From Euryodendron excelsum (lineage: Eukaryota > Streptophyta > Magnoliopsida > Ericales > Pentaphylacaceae), in contig CM065392.1 in assembly GCA_033060915.1 (NCBI GenBank), positions 16,380,001-16,444,000 on the forward strand: DNA of 64,000 nucleotides, given 5' to 3'. A program made the translations under genes and the position numbers. Position 1 is the first letter of the stretch, and each line of letters starts with the position of its first letter. A model generated the notes under the pieces. That model was not told the DNA's origin and searched no databases. It saw only the letters and a program-made list of their open reading frames with translations. Below, in pieces: positions 44,834-55,630 of the stretch.

Positions 44834-46789
44834 GTGTGGTGTAACTGGGGGGTTAGTCGAGAGATTCTCCCTCTAGGATTCATTTTCGTTTTCTTTTTCG
44901 AGAATTTTTCTGATTTCTTGGGAAAGACGGAGGGTGAGAATGGAGACCATCCTAGAGAGATGGGGGATATTGCTGCGATTTGTGAGGATGGTTCACCTCT
45001 GTTAGGGAATGGTGTAGGCATTTATGACCCTCTTAATGGCTCTCTTGAGAGATTTCTAAAGCTAAGAGCTGGGTCACAAGGGATTCATGTTGATAATTCT
45101 ATAACGGAGGTTGGGAGAGGTCAAGCCATTGTTCCAGGTGCTGCTGTTCGTAGAATCTCCGAGTTGAATTCTGATTTGGACTTTTTGAAGTTGGAAAGAG
45201 ATGAGTACAAATCTAAAATTGAAAAACTCAAGGCTATGGTGTCTAAGCTATGCAATACTCCAGGTAATATGCTTGGGTCAAGTATGGCTTCAAAGATGCA
45301 CGATGTCAAGTCTAGTTTCAACACTCCTGTTGCAAGCTTTGGAGGTCTTCTCTCGTGCACAAATGGTGGAAAATCTCCAGGTAGTAACTCTTCATCCAAA
45401 AGCTGGGCAGATAAGGTTGAAGAGGAAGAGCAAACTTTTGTGGTGAGTTCTCCCCATGAAGTAGCTATATATTCGGTGTCCAAGCCTCAGCTTATAGGGA
45501 AGATGGGTACGGTTCAGGCAGAGAAGCTTGGAGCAAAGGAGCAAACTAATGTGGTGATTGCTCCCCATGTAGCAGCTGTAAATTTGGTGTCCAAACCTCA
45601 GCTTGTGAAGAAGGAGGGTACTGTTCACACACTTGGTGGAGAGAGTGCAAATACAAAGGTGATGGGGATGGGGCTTGTCTCCACTACTTTGGATTTAGGT
45701 AATGGGATGCAACATGCTTGCATGGGTGAAGAGTGTGCAAATGCAAAGGAGATGGAGATAGGCCATGTCTCCACTACTTTAGGCTTGAGAAATGGAGTGC
45801 AACATTCTTACTTGGGTGGAGGGAAAGCTGGAGAAAATTCTGTTGTGGCAAAATTTGCAGTCAACCAAGCATGGAGGCAGCATGGGTTCTATTATTTCAA
45901 GTTTTCATCAGCTATGGGTTGTGAATGGGTCATTGAGAATGGACCATGGCACTTTGTTGGGCGTCCTATATGCCTAAGGAAATGGCAACTCAACATGAAC
46001 CTTAGTAAGGATAGCAGTAAATCAGTCCCCATTTGGGTTAATTTCTATAATGTTCCTTTGGAATTGTGGACAGCAAGAGGGCTAAGTTATGTGGCTAGTG
46101 CAGTGGGGGAACCCCTATACCCGGATAACTTGACTGAAGAGTTAAAGAGAATAAACTTTGATCTGGAGGTGGAAGGTAGAGGTGTTATTGAAATAGCTGT
46201 TGAGTACAATTGGGTTCCAAAGATTTATGAAGTTTACAAAGAATTTGGACATGTAGTGAGCAAGTGCACAAAGGTGATTAAACAAGAATGGAACGTTAAA
46301 AAGAATTCAATAGTAGAGATTGCAAATGAAGAGGGCTGGATAGAAGTTAAGCACAAAGAGAAGGAGAATACTATTGATGAGGATACTACAAGTGCTCCAA
46401 GTTTAGCTGGTCCAAATGGTGTTGGGCAATTAGAGGAGATGCTTTCTACTACTCCGAGGGCAACAAATGTCATTCCAACTGGTTCTTGTATAGGTGATCA
46501 ATTAGTCCCCATACAACCAGCCAATCTGATGATGAAACCTGTTGTTGAGGTCATAACTCTCAATAAATTTCAACAACTTGACAAGATGGAAGATGTTGAA
46601 GCCATGGAAACTAGTGAGGATGGTCAGTCAAATTTGATGACAACTCCTATTGCAAATCCTCTCAGAGACAAGGCGGCGGTAGTGGATGAAGTTGATAGGA
46701 AGATACAAAAGAATAAGAAGAAGAATGAGAAGAGAAGAAGGCAGAGCTCAGCTAGTAGCTCTAAGGGGAGCACCTCTTGTTCTAAGTAA
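44834..46789 (+). CDS. ORF1 of LINE-3, open but internally deleted
   Basis: This is the longest open frame in the window, 651 codons. The usual start ATG (before EGEDGDH) is ACG here, so the frame extends to ATG 44834 in the former leader or may start at a later ATG (45-50 codons in). The coiled coil and linker are intact. About 300 bases are missing at about 45890, where atggg is joined to atgggttctatt; the two ends share these five bases in LINE-2 (42522 and 42826). The loss removes the first half of DUF4283. The knuckle is also damaged: I-Y-E-V-Y-K replaces I-C-E-V-C-K, so both first cysteines are lost. RNA binding is therefore doubtful despite the open frame. Confidence 0.85.
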   Translation: MWCNWGVSREILPLGFIFVFFFENFSDFLGKTEGENGDHPREMGDIAAICEDGSPLLGNGVGIYDPLNGSLERFLKLRAGSQGIHVDNSITEVGRGQAIVPGAAVRRISELNSDLDFLKLERDEYKSKIEKLKAMVSKLCNTPGNMLGSSMASKMHDVKSSFNTPVASFGGLLSCTNGGKSPGSNSSSKSWADKVEEEEQTFVVSSPHEVAIYSVSKPQLIGKMGTVQAEKLGAKEQTNVVIAPHVAAVNLVSKPQLVKKEGTVHTLGGESANTKVMGMGLVSTTLDLGNGMQHACMGEECANAKEMEIGHVSTTLGLRNGVQHSYLGGGKAGENSVVAKFAVNQAWRQHGFYYFKFSSAMGCEWVIENGPWHFVGRPICLRKWQLNMNLSKDSSKSVPIWVNFYNVPLELWTARGLSYVASAVGEPLYPDNLTEELKRINFDLEVEGRGVIEIAVEYNWVPKIYEVYKEFGHVVSKCTKVIKQEWNVKKNSIVEIANEEGWIEVKHKEKENTIDEDTTSAPSLAGPNGVGQLEEMLSTTPRATNVIPTGSCIGDQLVPIQPANLMMKPVVEVITLNKFQQLDKMEDVEAMETSEDGQSNLMTTPIANPLRDKAAVVDEVDRKIQKNKKKNEKRRRQSSASSSKGSTSCSK

Positions 46790-46792
46790 TTA

Positions 46793-49700
46793 ATGTCGTT
46801 TGCTTGCTGGAATGTGAGAGGTCTCAACGATCTCTCCAAGCAGAGAGAAATCAAAGATTTTGTTCGGTGCCACAACATTTGGTGTTTTGGTTTTGTAGAA
46901 ACTAGAGTCAAGTTGGAGAATAGGGATTGAATCTTTCGTGGGCTGATAAAGAATTGGGATTTCATCCATAATTATAACACTAGTGGGGCTGGTAGAATTT
47001 GGATTGGGTGGAATTCGAATTTTGTGAAATTGGATGTTCTAAGCATGTCTAACCAAATTATTCATTGTAAGATCTTTCTTATTGAGCAGAAGATCCATTG
47101 CTACATATCTTTCGCTTATGGTTTACACACTGTAATACTTAAAAGGCAGCCAAGGTTCGTTACAGACCAGATTTGCATGTTGCTCAAGATCCCTCCAAAT
47201 AAGATCTCCTTTTGAGAGAAGGTGGGGAAGCACTGATTGGCCTGGTTTCATGGACAAATTTAATGAGTGTCTTATGGAGGCTGAGCTAGATGATCTTCGA
47301 TATGGGGGTTTCCATTTTACTTGGAACAATGGATGTGCTAAGAATTATGTCCTAAGAAAAATTGATAGAGCTCTTGTTAACAGCTGTTGGAACTCTAAAT
47401 TCAGATTTTCTTCAGCTGAATTCTTTCCTTTTGGGGTTTCAGATCATAGCCCTATTTTGGTTCAGTTGGGGCTCTATATGAAGGAAGGTACTAAACCATT
47501 TAAGTTCTTTAATTTTTGGGCTGAGTATGAGGAGTTTTTGCCTGCACCAGTGCAGCAAGCTTGGAATACTGTTGTTGTTGGGTACCCAATGTACCGAGTT
47601 TGCAAGAAGCTGAAAATGGTGAAATCTAGTTTGAATGAGCTAAATAAGAAGAAATGTTATGATATTTCGATGTGAGTTAATGAAGCTAGAGAGGAGTTGC
47701 TTAATCTTCAAAGACAGTTAGAGGCAAATGGTGGGGATCCTGGGCTCTTGGCCAAGGAGAAAGAGAGCCTTTCCAAACTTAATGCTTTGAATAACCAAGA
47801 GGAGAGCTTTGCCAAGCAAAAGGGCAGAATTCTGTGGCTGAATGAAGGGGATCAAAACACCAATTTTTTTTTCAAGTCAGCAAGGAATAGAGCTAATAGG
47901 AATAAAATCTCCTCCATAAAGAAGGAAGACAGTACTGTAGTGGAAGATATTAAAGAGGTCAACGAAGAATTTGTAAAGTACTTCCAGAACTTGGTGGGGA
48001 AGGAAAATGATGTGAAGTATCCAGGGAAGCAAGAACTTCAGCAATATGTTTGTAAAGTGATTTCTAAAGAAACTGCTGCAAATATGGATAGGAATGTCAC
48101 GGAAGATGAGATTAAGCAAGTGCTCTTTAACTTAAATCCAAACAAGGCCCCTGGTCCTAATGGTTTCAATGGTTTTTTCTTTAAGAAAGCTAGGCCTATA
48201 GTTGGAAAGGAGGTGGTTGCTGCCATTAAATCATTCTTTGATTCTTGTTGTTTGCTAAAGGAAGTCAATGCTACCATTGTAGCCTTAATCCCCAAAGTTC
48301 CTAATCCCATAACCTTAAAGAACTATCGACCTATCTCTTGTTGCAATACTCTATACAAATGCATTACTAAGATTATTGTGAATAGAATTAAGAGTTTGCT
48401 GCCTCTAGTTATTGATGAAGCCCAATAAGCTTTTATTCAAGGAAGGAAGATTAGTGATAACATCTTACTTGCTCAATAACTTATGAGAGGCTATCATAAG
48501 AACACCAAGTTGGCTAAATGTGTTGTGAAGGTAGATCTTATGAAGGCCTATGACTCAGTCAGATGGGAATTCGTGTTGGATGTTTTGGAGCTTATGGGAT
48601 TTCCAAAGAAGCTAAGGAATTGGATACAGGTCTGCATCTCTACTCCTATGTACTCAATCAGCCTTAATGGTGCCTTGGAGGGTTTCTTTCCTCGAGCTAA
48701 AGGCCTGAGGCAAGGTGATCCTTTATCCCCTTACTTATTTGTAATTTGTATGAATGTCCTATCTCAAATTATTCAGCAGCAAGTAAAGAGGAACCCCAAT
48801 TTTCAGTTTCATTGGAGATGCAAGAAACTAGCTTAACTCACCTTTGTTTTGCTGATGACTTGATGCTTTATTGCAAGGGTGAGATTGCTTCTGCTAGGAT
48901 TTTAAATGAGGCTTTGGATATATTTTCTGAATTCTCAAGTCTTGTTCCAAATTGTGCCAAGAGTAATATATTTCTCATTGGTTTGGATGATCAAGGGAGA
49001 GAGCAATTGTTAAATCTCTTCAAGTTTCAGCCAGGTGTGCTTCCAATTCGATACCTAGGGGTTCCCCTGATTTCTTCTAAGCTGAAACCTGAAGATTGCA
49101 ATAACTTGGTTGATAGAATTGTGAGTAAGGCCAAGTCTTGGATTGGTAAGTTTCTCTCTTATGCTGGCAAGTTGCAGCTCATCAAATCAGTCTAATTTAG
49201 CATGCAAAGCTACTGGTGTGCCCATTTCATTATGCCTAAGAAAGTTTTGAAGAAAATTGATCAATGCATCAGAGCTTTTCTTTGGAAAGGGCCTGATTTA
49301 AAGAGTACTGAAGCTAAGCTTAATTGGGAAGAGGTTACTAAACCAAATGATGAAGGTGGCCTAGGCATAAAGAAGTTGGTGGATTGGAACCAAGCTAATA
49401 TCACTAGATACATCTGGTTATTGTGCCAATCTTCTACAACCTCTTGTTGGGTGAAGTGGGTCAGGGCTAACCTTCTAGTTAGAAGTCAATTTTGGGTGGC
49501 TAAGGTTCCTTGGGATTGCTCTTGGACTTGGAGGAAAATTTTGCAGCTAAGAGCTATCATTAGACCTTTGATCAAGTACAAAATTGGGGAAGGCTCACAG
49601 GTTTCCCTTTGGTATGATAATTGGCTGCCAATGGGGCCTATACATTAAAGAATGGGGCATAGAGTGATCTATGATTCTGGGCTAGGTAAAGAAGCAAAAG

Positions 49701-50427
49701 TTAGCACTATTATTAGAGACAACCAGTGGCATTGGCCTATGGCAAATTCCATAGAGTTGATGGAGCTAAAGAGGTGTATGTCATGTATTCCACTTCCTAA
49801 TAGTTCTTGTACTGATCAAGCCATGTGGATTCCAGAAAAAAAAATCACCAATTTTCAGTTAGATCAGCTTGGCAAAGTATTAGAAGTCATAGTCCTCAAG
49901 TGGAGTGGGTTGAAGTTTCTTGGTTTAAGAAGGCTATTCCTAGATATAGCTTCATCCTTTGGCTTGCTATTCGAGAAAGATTAGCCACCCAAGACAAACT
50001 TGCTGCCTATGGTACGTTAAATGGCATGTGTTGTGTTTTTTGTAGAGATAAAATTGAAGACCACAACCATCTGTACTTCCAGTGTTCAATCACCAACAGA
50101 TTATGGGTGCAGCTGCTAGCAAAATGTAAGGCCCAATGCTTGAGTAATGAGTGACAAGGGATTGTATCTTGGGCTTGTACCTTGAAGGGGAAGGCTTTGA
50201 AGAATATTCTTTGCAAGTTAATGCTCTCCACCACTGTTTATTTCCTTTGGAGAGAAAGGAATGCGAGATTAATGGATAACAAGTGTAGGGACAAGAAGGC
50301 AGTGCTCAATGATATAGTCTTTCAAGTTCGTAGTAGGATGGCTAGCTTGAGAGGCTTTCACAGAATGGCACCAAATAGGGACCTCCAGAAAATATGGCGG
50401 ATTTCCAATGATATTTTCAAGAACTAA
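46793..50427 (+). pseudogene. ORF2 of LINE-3: endonuclease and reverse transcriptase
   Basis: It starts three bases after the ORF1 stop and opens MSFACWNVRGLNDLSKQREI. A TGA at about 46930 is shared with LINE-2. The endonuclease has a 50-base inversion (47150-47199) and has lost the MGDFNA catalytic stretch. Reverse transcriptase (47697-49195) has NKAPGPNGFNGFFFKKA, GLRQGDPLSPYLF and FADDLMLYCK, with stops at 48426 and 48478 and a one-base loss near 48826. The zf-RVT-like end (49825-50427) reads FILWLAIRERLATQDKL. There is no RNase H. It must have been mobilised in trans or mutated after insertion. Confidence 0.9.
47150..47199 (+). other. 50-base micro-inversion plus deletion in LINE-3 ORF2
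   Basis: These 50 bases (ccaaggttcgttacagacc...) are the reverse complement of 44094-44143 in LINE-2 and of the same segment in LINE-1. The flanks on both sides are in normal order. The next 25 bases of LINE-2 (ctggtcatgggtgatttt and on) are absent. The change destroys the endonuclease active site. Confidence 0.9.
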
Positions 50428-50670
50428 GGGCAACCATTCTTTGCTATTTGTTTAGTTCTTATAGTTGTTGAGCTAAGTTAGCTTCTTTGTGTACTTTTCT
50501 TGCTAGTGCTAGTTGGGTTCTTTAGTTTGTTAGGATGGTTATCTTTCTTGATTATCATTATCCTTTGGCCTGGGGTATGCCCCTTGTATTTGTACTTGAT
50601 CTTTCGATCTTTTTTGTCTATAGATTTTCTTTCTTACTTAGCAAAAAAAACAAAAAAAGTCTTCAATCAA

Positions 50671-51990
50671 TTTTTGTAGTGCCTGATATTGTATTGACAT
50701 TAGATGTGGCTAATGTTAAAGACAAGCAATATTTCTTATTACGAATAATTGTGTGTGTTGATACACTGTCTATTAGACATATGTCATCACCATTCATCTT
50801 GGAATCGATTAATGCACTAGTATGATCCATGCTTCACTAGATACAAAATATTAAAATTTTTCTTTATTTATAAGAAAACCAAAAGGTACACCCTAAGAAA
50901 ATATTATAGAAATGATGACAAAATAAGAAGAAAAGTAAATAAGGCTTATTGGTGTAAACAAACCCATTACCAATTAAAATATCAAATTTTTTTTATTATA
51001 ATCAACAAGTAAATTAAAAATGTCAACATGAGTAATGTCTACAGGACCATCAAAATCTGTAAAATTCATTTCAATTTTTTTTTTTTTTCCTTTTCTTTCA
51101 TTGAAACTTCTAAAGATCGACTAAATGTTTAGGCATATAACAAGCATATGACCAATGCCCTTTCATACCACAATGGTAACAAGCATCTTCATAATTCTTA
51201 GATGATTTATTTTGTAAACCTTCCCCTTTTTCTTGTATTTCCTTAGTATTGTTCCACTTCTGATGGTATAATGTAGTATTCTTACAAACTTGAAGAATTA
51301 TGAATATAACCTTCACAGGAACCTCCCACAATTTTGAAAAATGTTTCTATCGTGAAGGTTAGATGGGACTGCAGATTTTTATCTTATTCAGCCACGAAAA
51401 GGCTAATATCATTTCATGTGCAACTTTAGGTGCATGTTGTATATTGAGTTTTTGTAAGGATTATAGACTTCTAGTACCCGTATCTCTCATTTTAATTATT
51501 TCATATAATAAGTAGGTCTTTATCGTGAAGGTACTCAATTTTTAATTCATCATAAAAAATGACAAAGAAGGAAAACCTTTTGCTTTTGTGTGGGATGCTT
51601 GATTTCTTTAATTGATATGCCAAGATTCATAACTTGAACATGAATTTCAACATCAATAATCCTAGAGAAGTATTTCAACTTGAAACATATAGTGGCAAAT
51701 ATCATCTTGATCTTTATGATCATCAATATTGTCATGATCTTCAAGATCATCGTCCATTATATATCACATGAAACTAGAAGTTTATATATCATTTTCTCTT
51801 TGTGACATAGGAGACAAATCATGTTATAGCATAGAAAAAAAATCAATACTCGAGATGAAAGAAAACAAATAACAGAACTGTAGTGTACTAGTTGAAGAGA
51901 TAGAGGAAGAACCGTAGGAAATTTTCTTAACTTCTCGAAGAACAAATATAGAATTTTTGCAAAAGTCGATTAGAGTGTTCATGCTGATAA
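50671..51990 (-). pseudogene. Copia element 2: gag and protease remnant
   Basis: Protease-like reading on the minus strand at 50860-50671 gives ICLIDSVSTHTIIRNKKY followed by N-T-I-S-G, matching the D-S-(A/G)-T-T-H-T-I copia protease; the usual Ala/Gly is Val. A CCHC knuckle, CYHCGMKGHWSYAC with P-K-H-L-V-D-L after it, lies at about 51110-51190. Gag from 51340 to about 51950 is badly decayed. A weak tRNA-iMet primer-site relic (attatcagcatga on the minus strand) lies near 51978-51990. The 40693-41451 fragment is the continuation of this gene. Confidence 0.75.
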
Positions 51991-52497
51991 TGTGTTATAA
52001 AAATTAAGAAATATTTATCAAGGTGTAGAGATTGATAAACATAAGATATAGAGAAATTAGTTGTTTTGGAAATCTTAAAGATTGATATTCTAGATCATTC
52101 AAAACCTCATCTTATTCATTTTCTTATATCTGACAACATATAGGCACATAATCACAATGAGAGAAAAACCAAAGGTTGAAGTTACAACCACACCAAAAGA
52201 TGGAAGACTTAATAAGTTGGTTGTCATAGTGGTCATCCACTAATGCATAACAAATGCAGTATTCTTGGGTAGTTTTTAGTTTTTAATGGACAATATTACT
52301 CTCTAAACTTACAACAAGATCTTTGACATTTAGATATACCCCCGTCACTAACATAATATTGTTTACAAAGGAAAATATTTCTTGCGGCCTTAAAATTAAG
52401 AGCTCTTGTAATAATAATTTGGTAAAAGTTGGTGATTAGAAAATAGATAACCAAGCATTACATATAAACAATGAAAACAGTGCATGAAATCTCCATG

Positions 52498-52507
<10 letters not shown>

Positions 52508-52544
<37 letters not shown>
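52508..52544. repeat. (CT)n microsatellite
   Basis: About 18 uninterrupted ct dinucleotides, preceded by ctctctttct. Confidence 0.95.
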
Positions 52545-52547
<3 letters not shown>

Positions 52548-52988
52548 GATGGGTTTTATAATTTATTAATAACAATTTTTGAGTTCTTTTAACTTACATT
52601 ATTAATCTTTTATAATTTTTTGAAATTTTTGTTCCAAAAGTTAGTCCAACAAAAAAAAAAAGGCTCAAGTTAACTATTAGAATTAGAGGACTAGATTTTT
52701 CTTTCACATGCTGAAAATCCAAAAAAGTGTGTGATAACTATAAGCACAAGCGAAACAAAAGATTTTGCTCAACGGTACCATTTTTTTTTTTTTTTTTTGG
52801 GAACATGAATTTCAAAGGAATATCCATAGTTAATATGATGCCTAAATAGTAGGGAAAAAAAAGGTTCCTATGGAATGTCCCAAACTTAGCACACCCTTTG
52901 AAAAAAAGGATAGAACTTGAGCCAAAACCCTCTGACAAAAAGATGGAACTTGAGGCAAACGTTTGACATATTCGTGTTCTTCACTTTA

Positions 52989-52991
<3 letters not shown>

Positions 52992-53029
<38 letters not shown>
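52992..53029. repeat. (GA)n microsatellite
   Basis: About 19 uninterrupted ga dinucleotides. Confidence 0.95.
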
Positions 53030-53031
<2 letters not shown>

Positions 53032-53565
53032 CTAGTGTTCTAGAGCAAAGTTTATAAATGTGAACTAATAATATGCTTTCAACGTAGTTTCGTCAGCTAG
53101 GAGCCATAAATTGTGATACGATACAAGAGTGGTAATTTTTAAAGTTGTGATACTAGATTAGCAAAATGAACATATCTTAATATTTTGATACAAAATTAGA
53201 AAAATGAACATATCTTAATATATTATCTTTGTATCATAATAACATCAATAATTAAAATTGAAGTTACTTTCCTTCATAAATAATATGATAAATCAAAGTT
53301 AATTTACTTTATAAAATCACTTTTCTTTTGTGAAAACACAAATACCATCCATTATCATACACCTAACAATCGTGTTACCCACTAAAATTTTTAAAGAAAT
53401 TTATACCCAAAAATGGAAAATCAACCTGATTATGCATTTACAATACAACCTATTTGGATGGAAATGAAAGGTCAGAAATCCATATAGTAGGGTGGGGAAG
53501 GAATATAGGTGGGTTTAACTCACATCATTTTTGAGATAGGGATTTGATTAGATCAACCCACCCTC

Positions 53566-54676
53566 TGATGGTTCTAGAAAACCATGCGGAAGCGAAGTTA
53601 AAAAAAAAATTCAAATCTGATTCACATTCTTTTCACTGATCCTTCAAGAACTAGATTGAAAGATTCAATACCTTTGTGGATCTTGTTTCAATCCAAACTA
53701 CTAGAAATCTTCAATCTTATATTTGTTCTTCCTTACTTGTGTTTGTAGAAGCCTCAAAGACCAAGTGGTCTTCCTTCTTGATCACAATGTACTATAGTAG
53801 CAAGAGTAGGTGTGACTCAAACTAGTCAAAGCCTATTTTCTCTCTCTAGCAAGAATTATGGAGTGTCTAATATGTTTTGGCTAACCACCATTTCCCTTAT
53901 ATAGAAAAGGGATGCACAATTCATGTGCAAGTGAATTCCTTGTTAGGATTAGGAAACCCTATTTACTTTTAATGAATTACTTATTCATTAAAAGTAAATA
54001 ATTTTATTTATACATAAATAAAATTCATTTAGTAAATACTTTAGTAAAACAGTTTCGGGCCCTGGTCTTTAGTGGTCATAACTAATAGATTGCATCAAGG
54101 GGATACCATTCCCTTAAACAAGAGTGGTGAACTTCAAGAATTAACATTCTCGAATACTAATAGTGATCACCCAAGATATCAAGACATTAACCATACTGAA
54201 GTTTCACTCATTGGTAAGTCAAAGTGATGCACTATCAAGAACCGAGTTCTTTAATCTTTCATGCTTTAGACCTTCATTACAATTAGTATATATATTTGCA
54301 ATAAGTGACACTACCACTGATAGCTGTGACAAAGTATTCTTACTTTGATCCTGTTCAATATACTCTAAGTACACCAACACACTAACCTAAAGTCCACTAC
54401 TCCAATGGTAAAAAAAAATCATTTTATCAAATAGAGGTTAGTCCAATTTCACTTGAGAATATGAACTAGTTTAAAATCACAAGTAACTAGTTGGGTTGTA
54501 TCTCTCTTTGTGCTAATCTCATTAACACATACAATGGACCTAAAATGCGATTTGTGGAATCTGATAATATCTCATGCATCAACATAATTGTTAAACCAAC
54601 ATAGATAACGTAAAAGAGAGAAAGTTTGTTCAAATGTGATAACCATAGCTTTAAGGGCACATACAAATCCAACAAT
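53566..54676 (-). repeat. 3' LTR of copia element 3
   Basis: On the minus strand it starts TGTTGGATTTGTATGTGCCC and ends AGAACCATCA, 1111 bases. A TATA box (ctatataagggaaatgg) lies at about 53890-53905. A purine-rich tract (gggctagtgagagat on the minus strand, 54677-54691) precedes it. The matching 5' LTR is absent because the element is cut at about 58680. Confidence 0.82.
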
Positions 54677-55630
54677 CTCTCACTAGCCCAAACCGATGAC
54701 TTATTACATCTCAAACCCATGCCTTCTATGTGAGACAAGAAAACCTTAATGTTAAAGTCTTAGTAAAAGGATCTACTAGGTTATCAGCCAATGCAATCTT
54801 TGTCACAACAATGTCTCCTCTCTAAGCTATCTCCCTGATAAGGTGATACTTCTGCTTAATTTGCTTTCCCTTCTTGTGGTCTCTCGGGTCCTTGGATTGA
54901 GTAATTGTGGTAAGACTATCACAATAAAGGATGATAGAGCTCCTTGCTATTGGTACCCCACCAAGCTCCAAGAGAAACTTCCTAAGCCAAACAACCTCCT
55001 CAGCTGCTTCACAAGCTGCTATATAATCAACTTCTTTGGTGGAATCAGTAATGTAATATTGCTTCACACTCCTCCAACTAATGGCTCCATCACCCAAGGT
55101 AAACACATAACCTGATGTTGACTTTCTAGAATCCCTATCTGGCTGAAATTCAGAATCAATGTAACCTATAGGAAACAGGTCGTCATTTCCATATACAAAC
55201 ACACGATCCTTAGTCCTTCTTAAGTACTTAAGGATATGCTTTACAACAATCCAATGCTCGATCCCTGGATTAAATTGATAACTGCTGATCATGCCCACTG
55301 CACAATAGATCTTTGGTCTAGTACACAGTATAAAATACATGGGGCTCTCCACTATTAAAGTATAGGGTACCCCTTCATGTGCTCTTCTTCTTATAGTGTG
55401 TTAGGACACTGAGTCTTAGAAAGAGCAATTCCATGTCTGAAAGGCAAGAAATTTTTCTTGGAATTATGCATAATAAATTTTATTAGAACCTTACCTATAT
55501 ATGTAGCTTGAGATAAGCCTAACATCCTATTCTTGCTATCTCACAAAAGCTTGATCCCAAGGATGTAACTGACTTCTCCCAAGTCTTTCACATCAAAATT
55601 GTGAGGCAACCATACCTTTACTGTGATAAT

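Larger units (their letters stand above)
41452..50657 (+). mobile_element. Head-to-tail LINE pair (LINE-2 truncated plus LINE-3 full length) in one insertion
   Basis: The block is flanked by agtcttcaatcaa at 41439-41451 and again at 50658-50670. Removing it rejoins the copia protease and GAG-pre-integrase frames. It starts with a LINE 5' end (41452), which runs to about 44707 in ORF2. It passes without poly(A) through about 35 unrelated bases into a second LINE 5' end (about 44740). That copy continues to its 3' end and an A-rich tail (50642-50657). There is no target duplication between the two copies. Both belong to the same family as LINE-1. Confidence 0.9.
51991..53565. other. Non-coding stretch: probable 5' LTR of copia element 2 and flank
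   Basis: A probable LTR of copia element 2 starts at tgttataaaaattaag (51991), next to the decayed primer site. Its outer end could not be fixed. The rest holds a CT microsatellite (52508-52544), a run of about 19 T near 52782, a GA microsatellite (52992-53029) and A+T-rich sequence with a duplicated gaacatatcttaatat (about 53168 and 53208). I see no gene. Confidence 0.4.
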
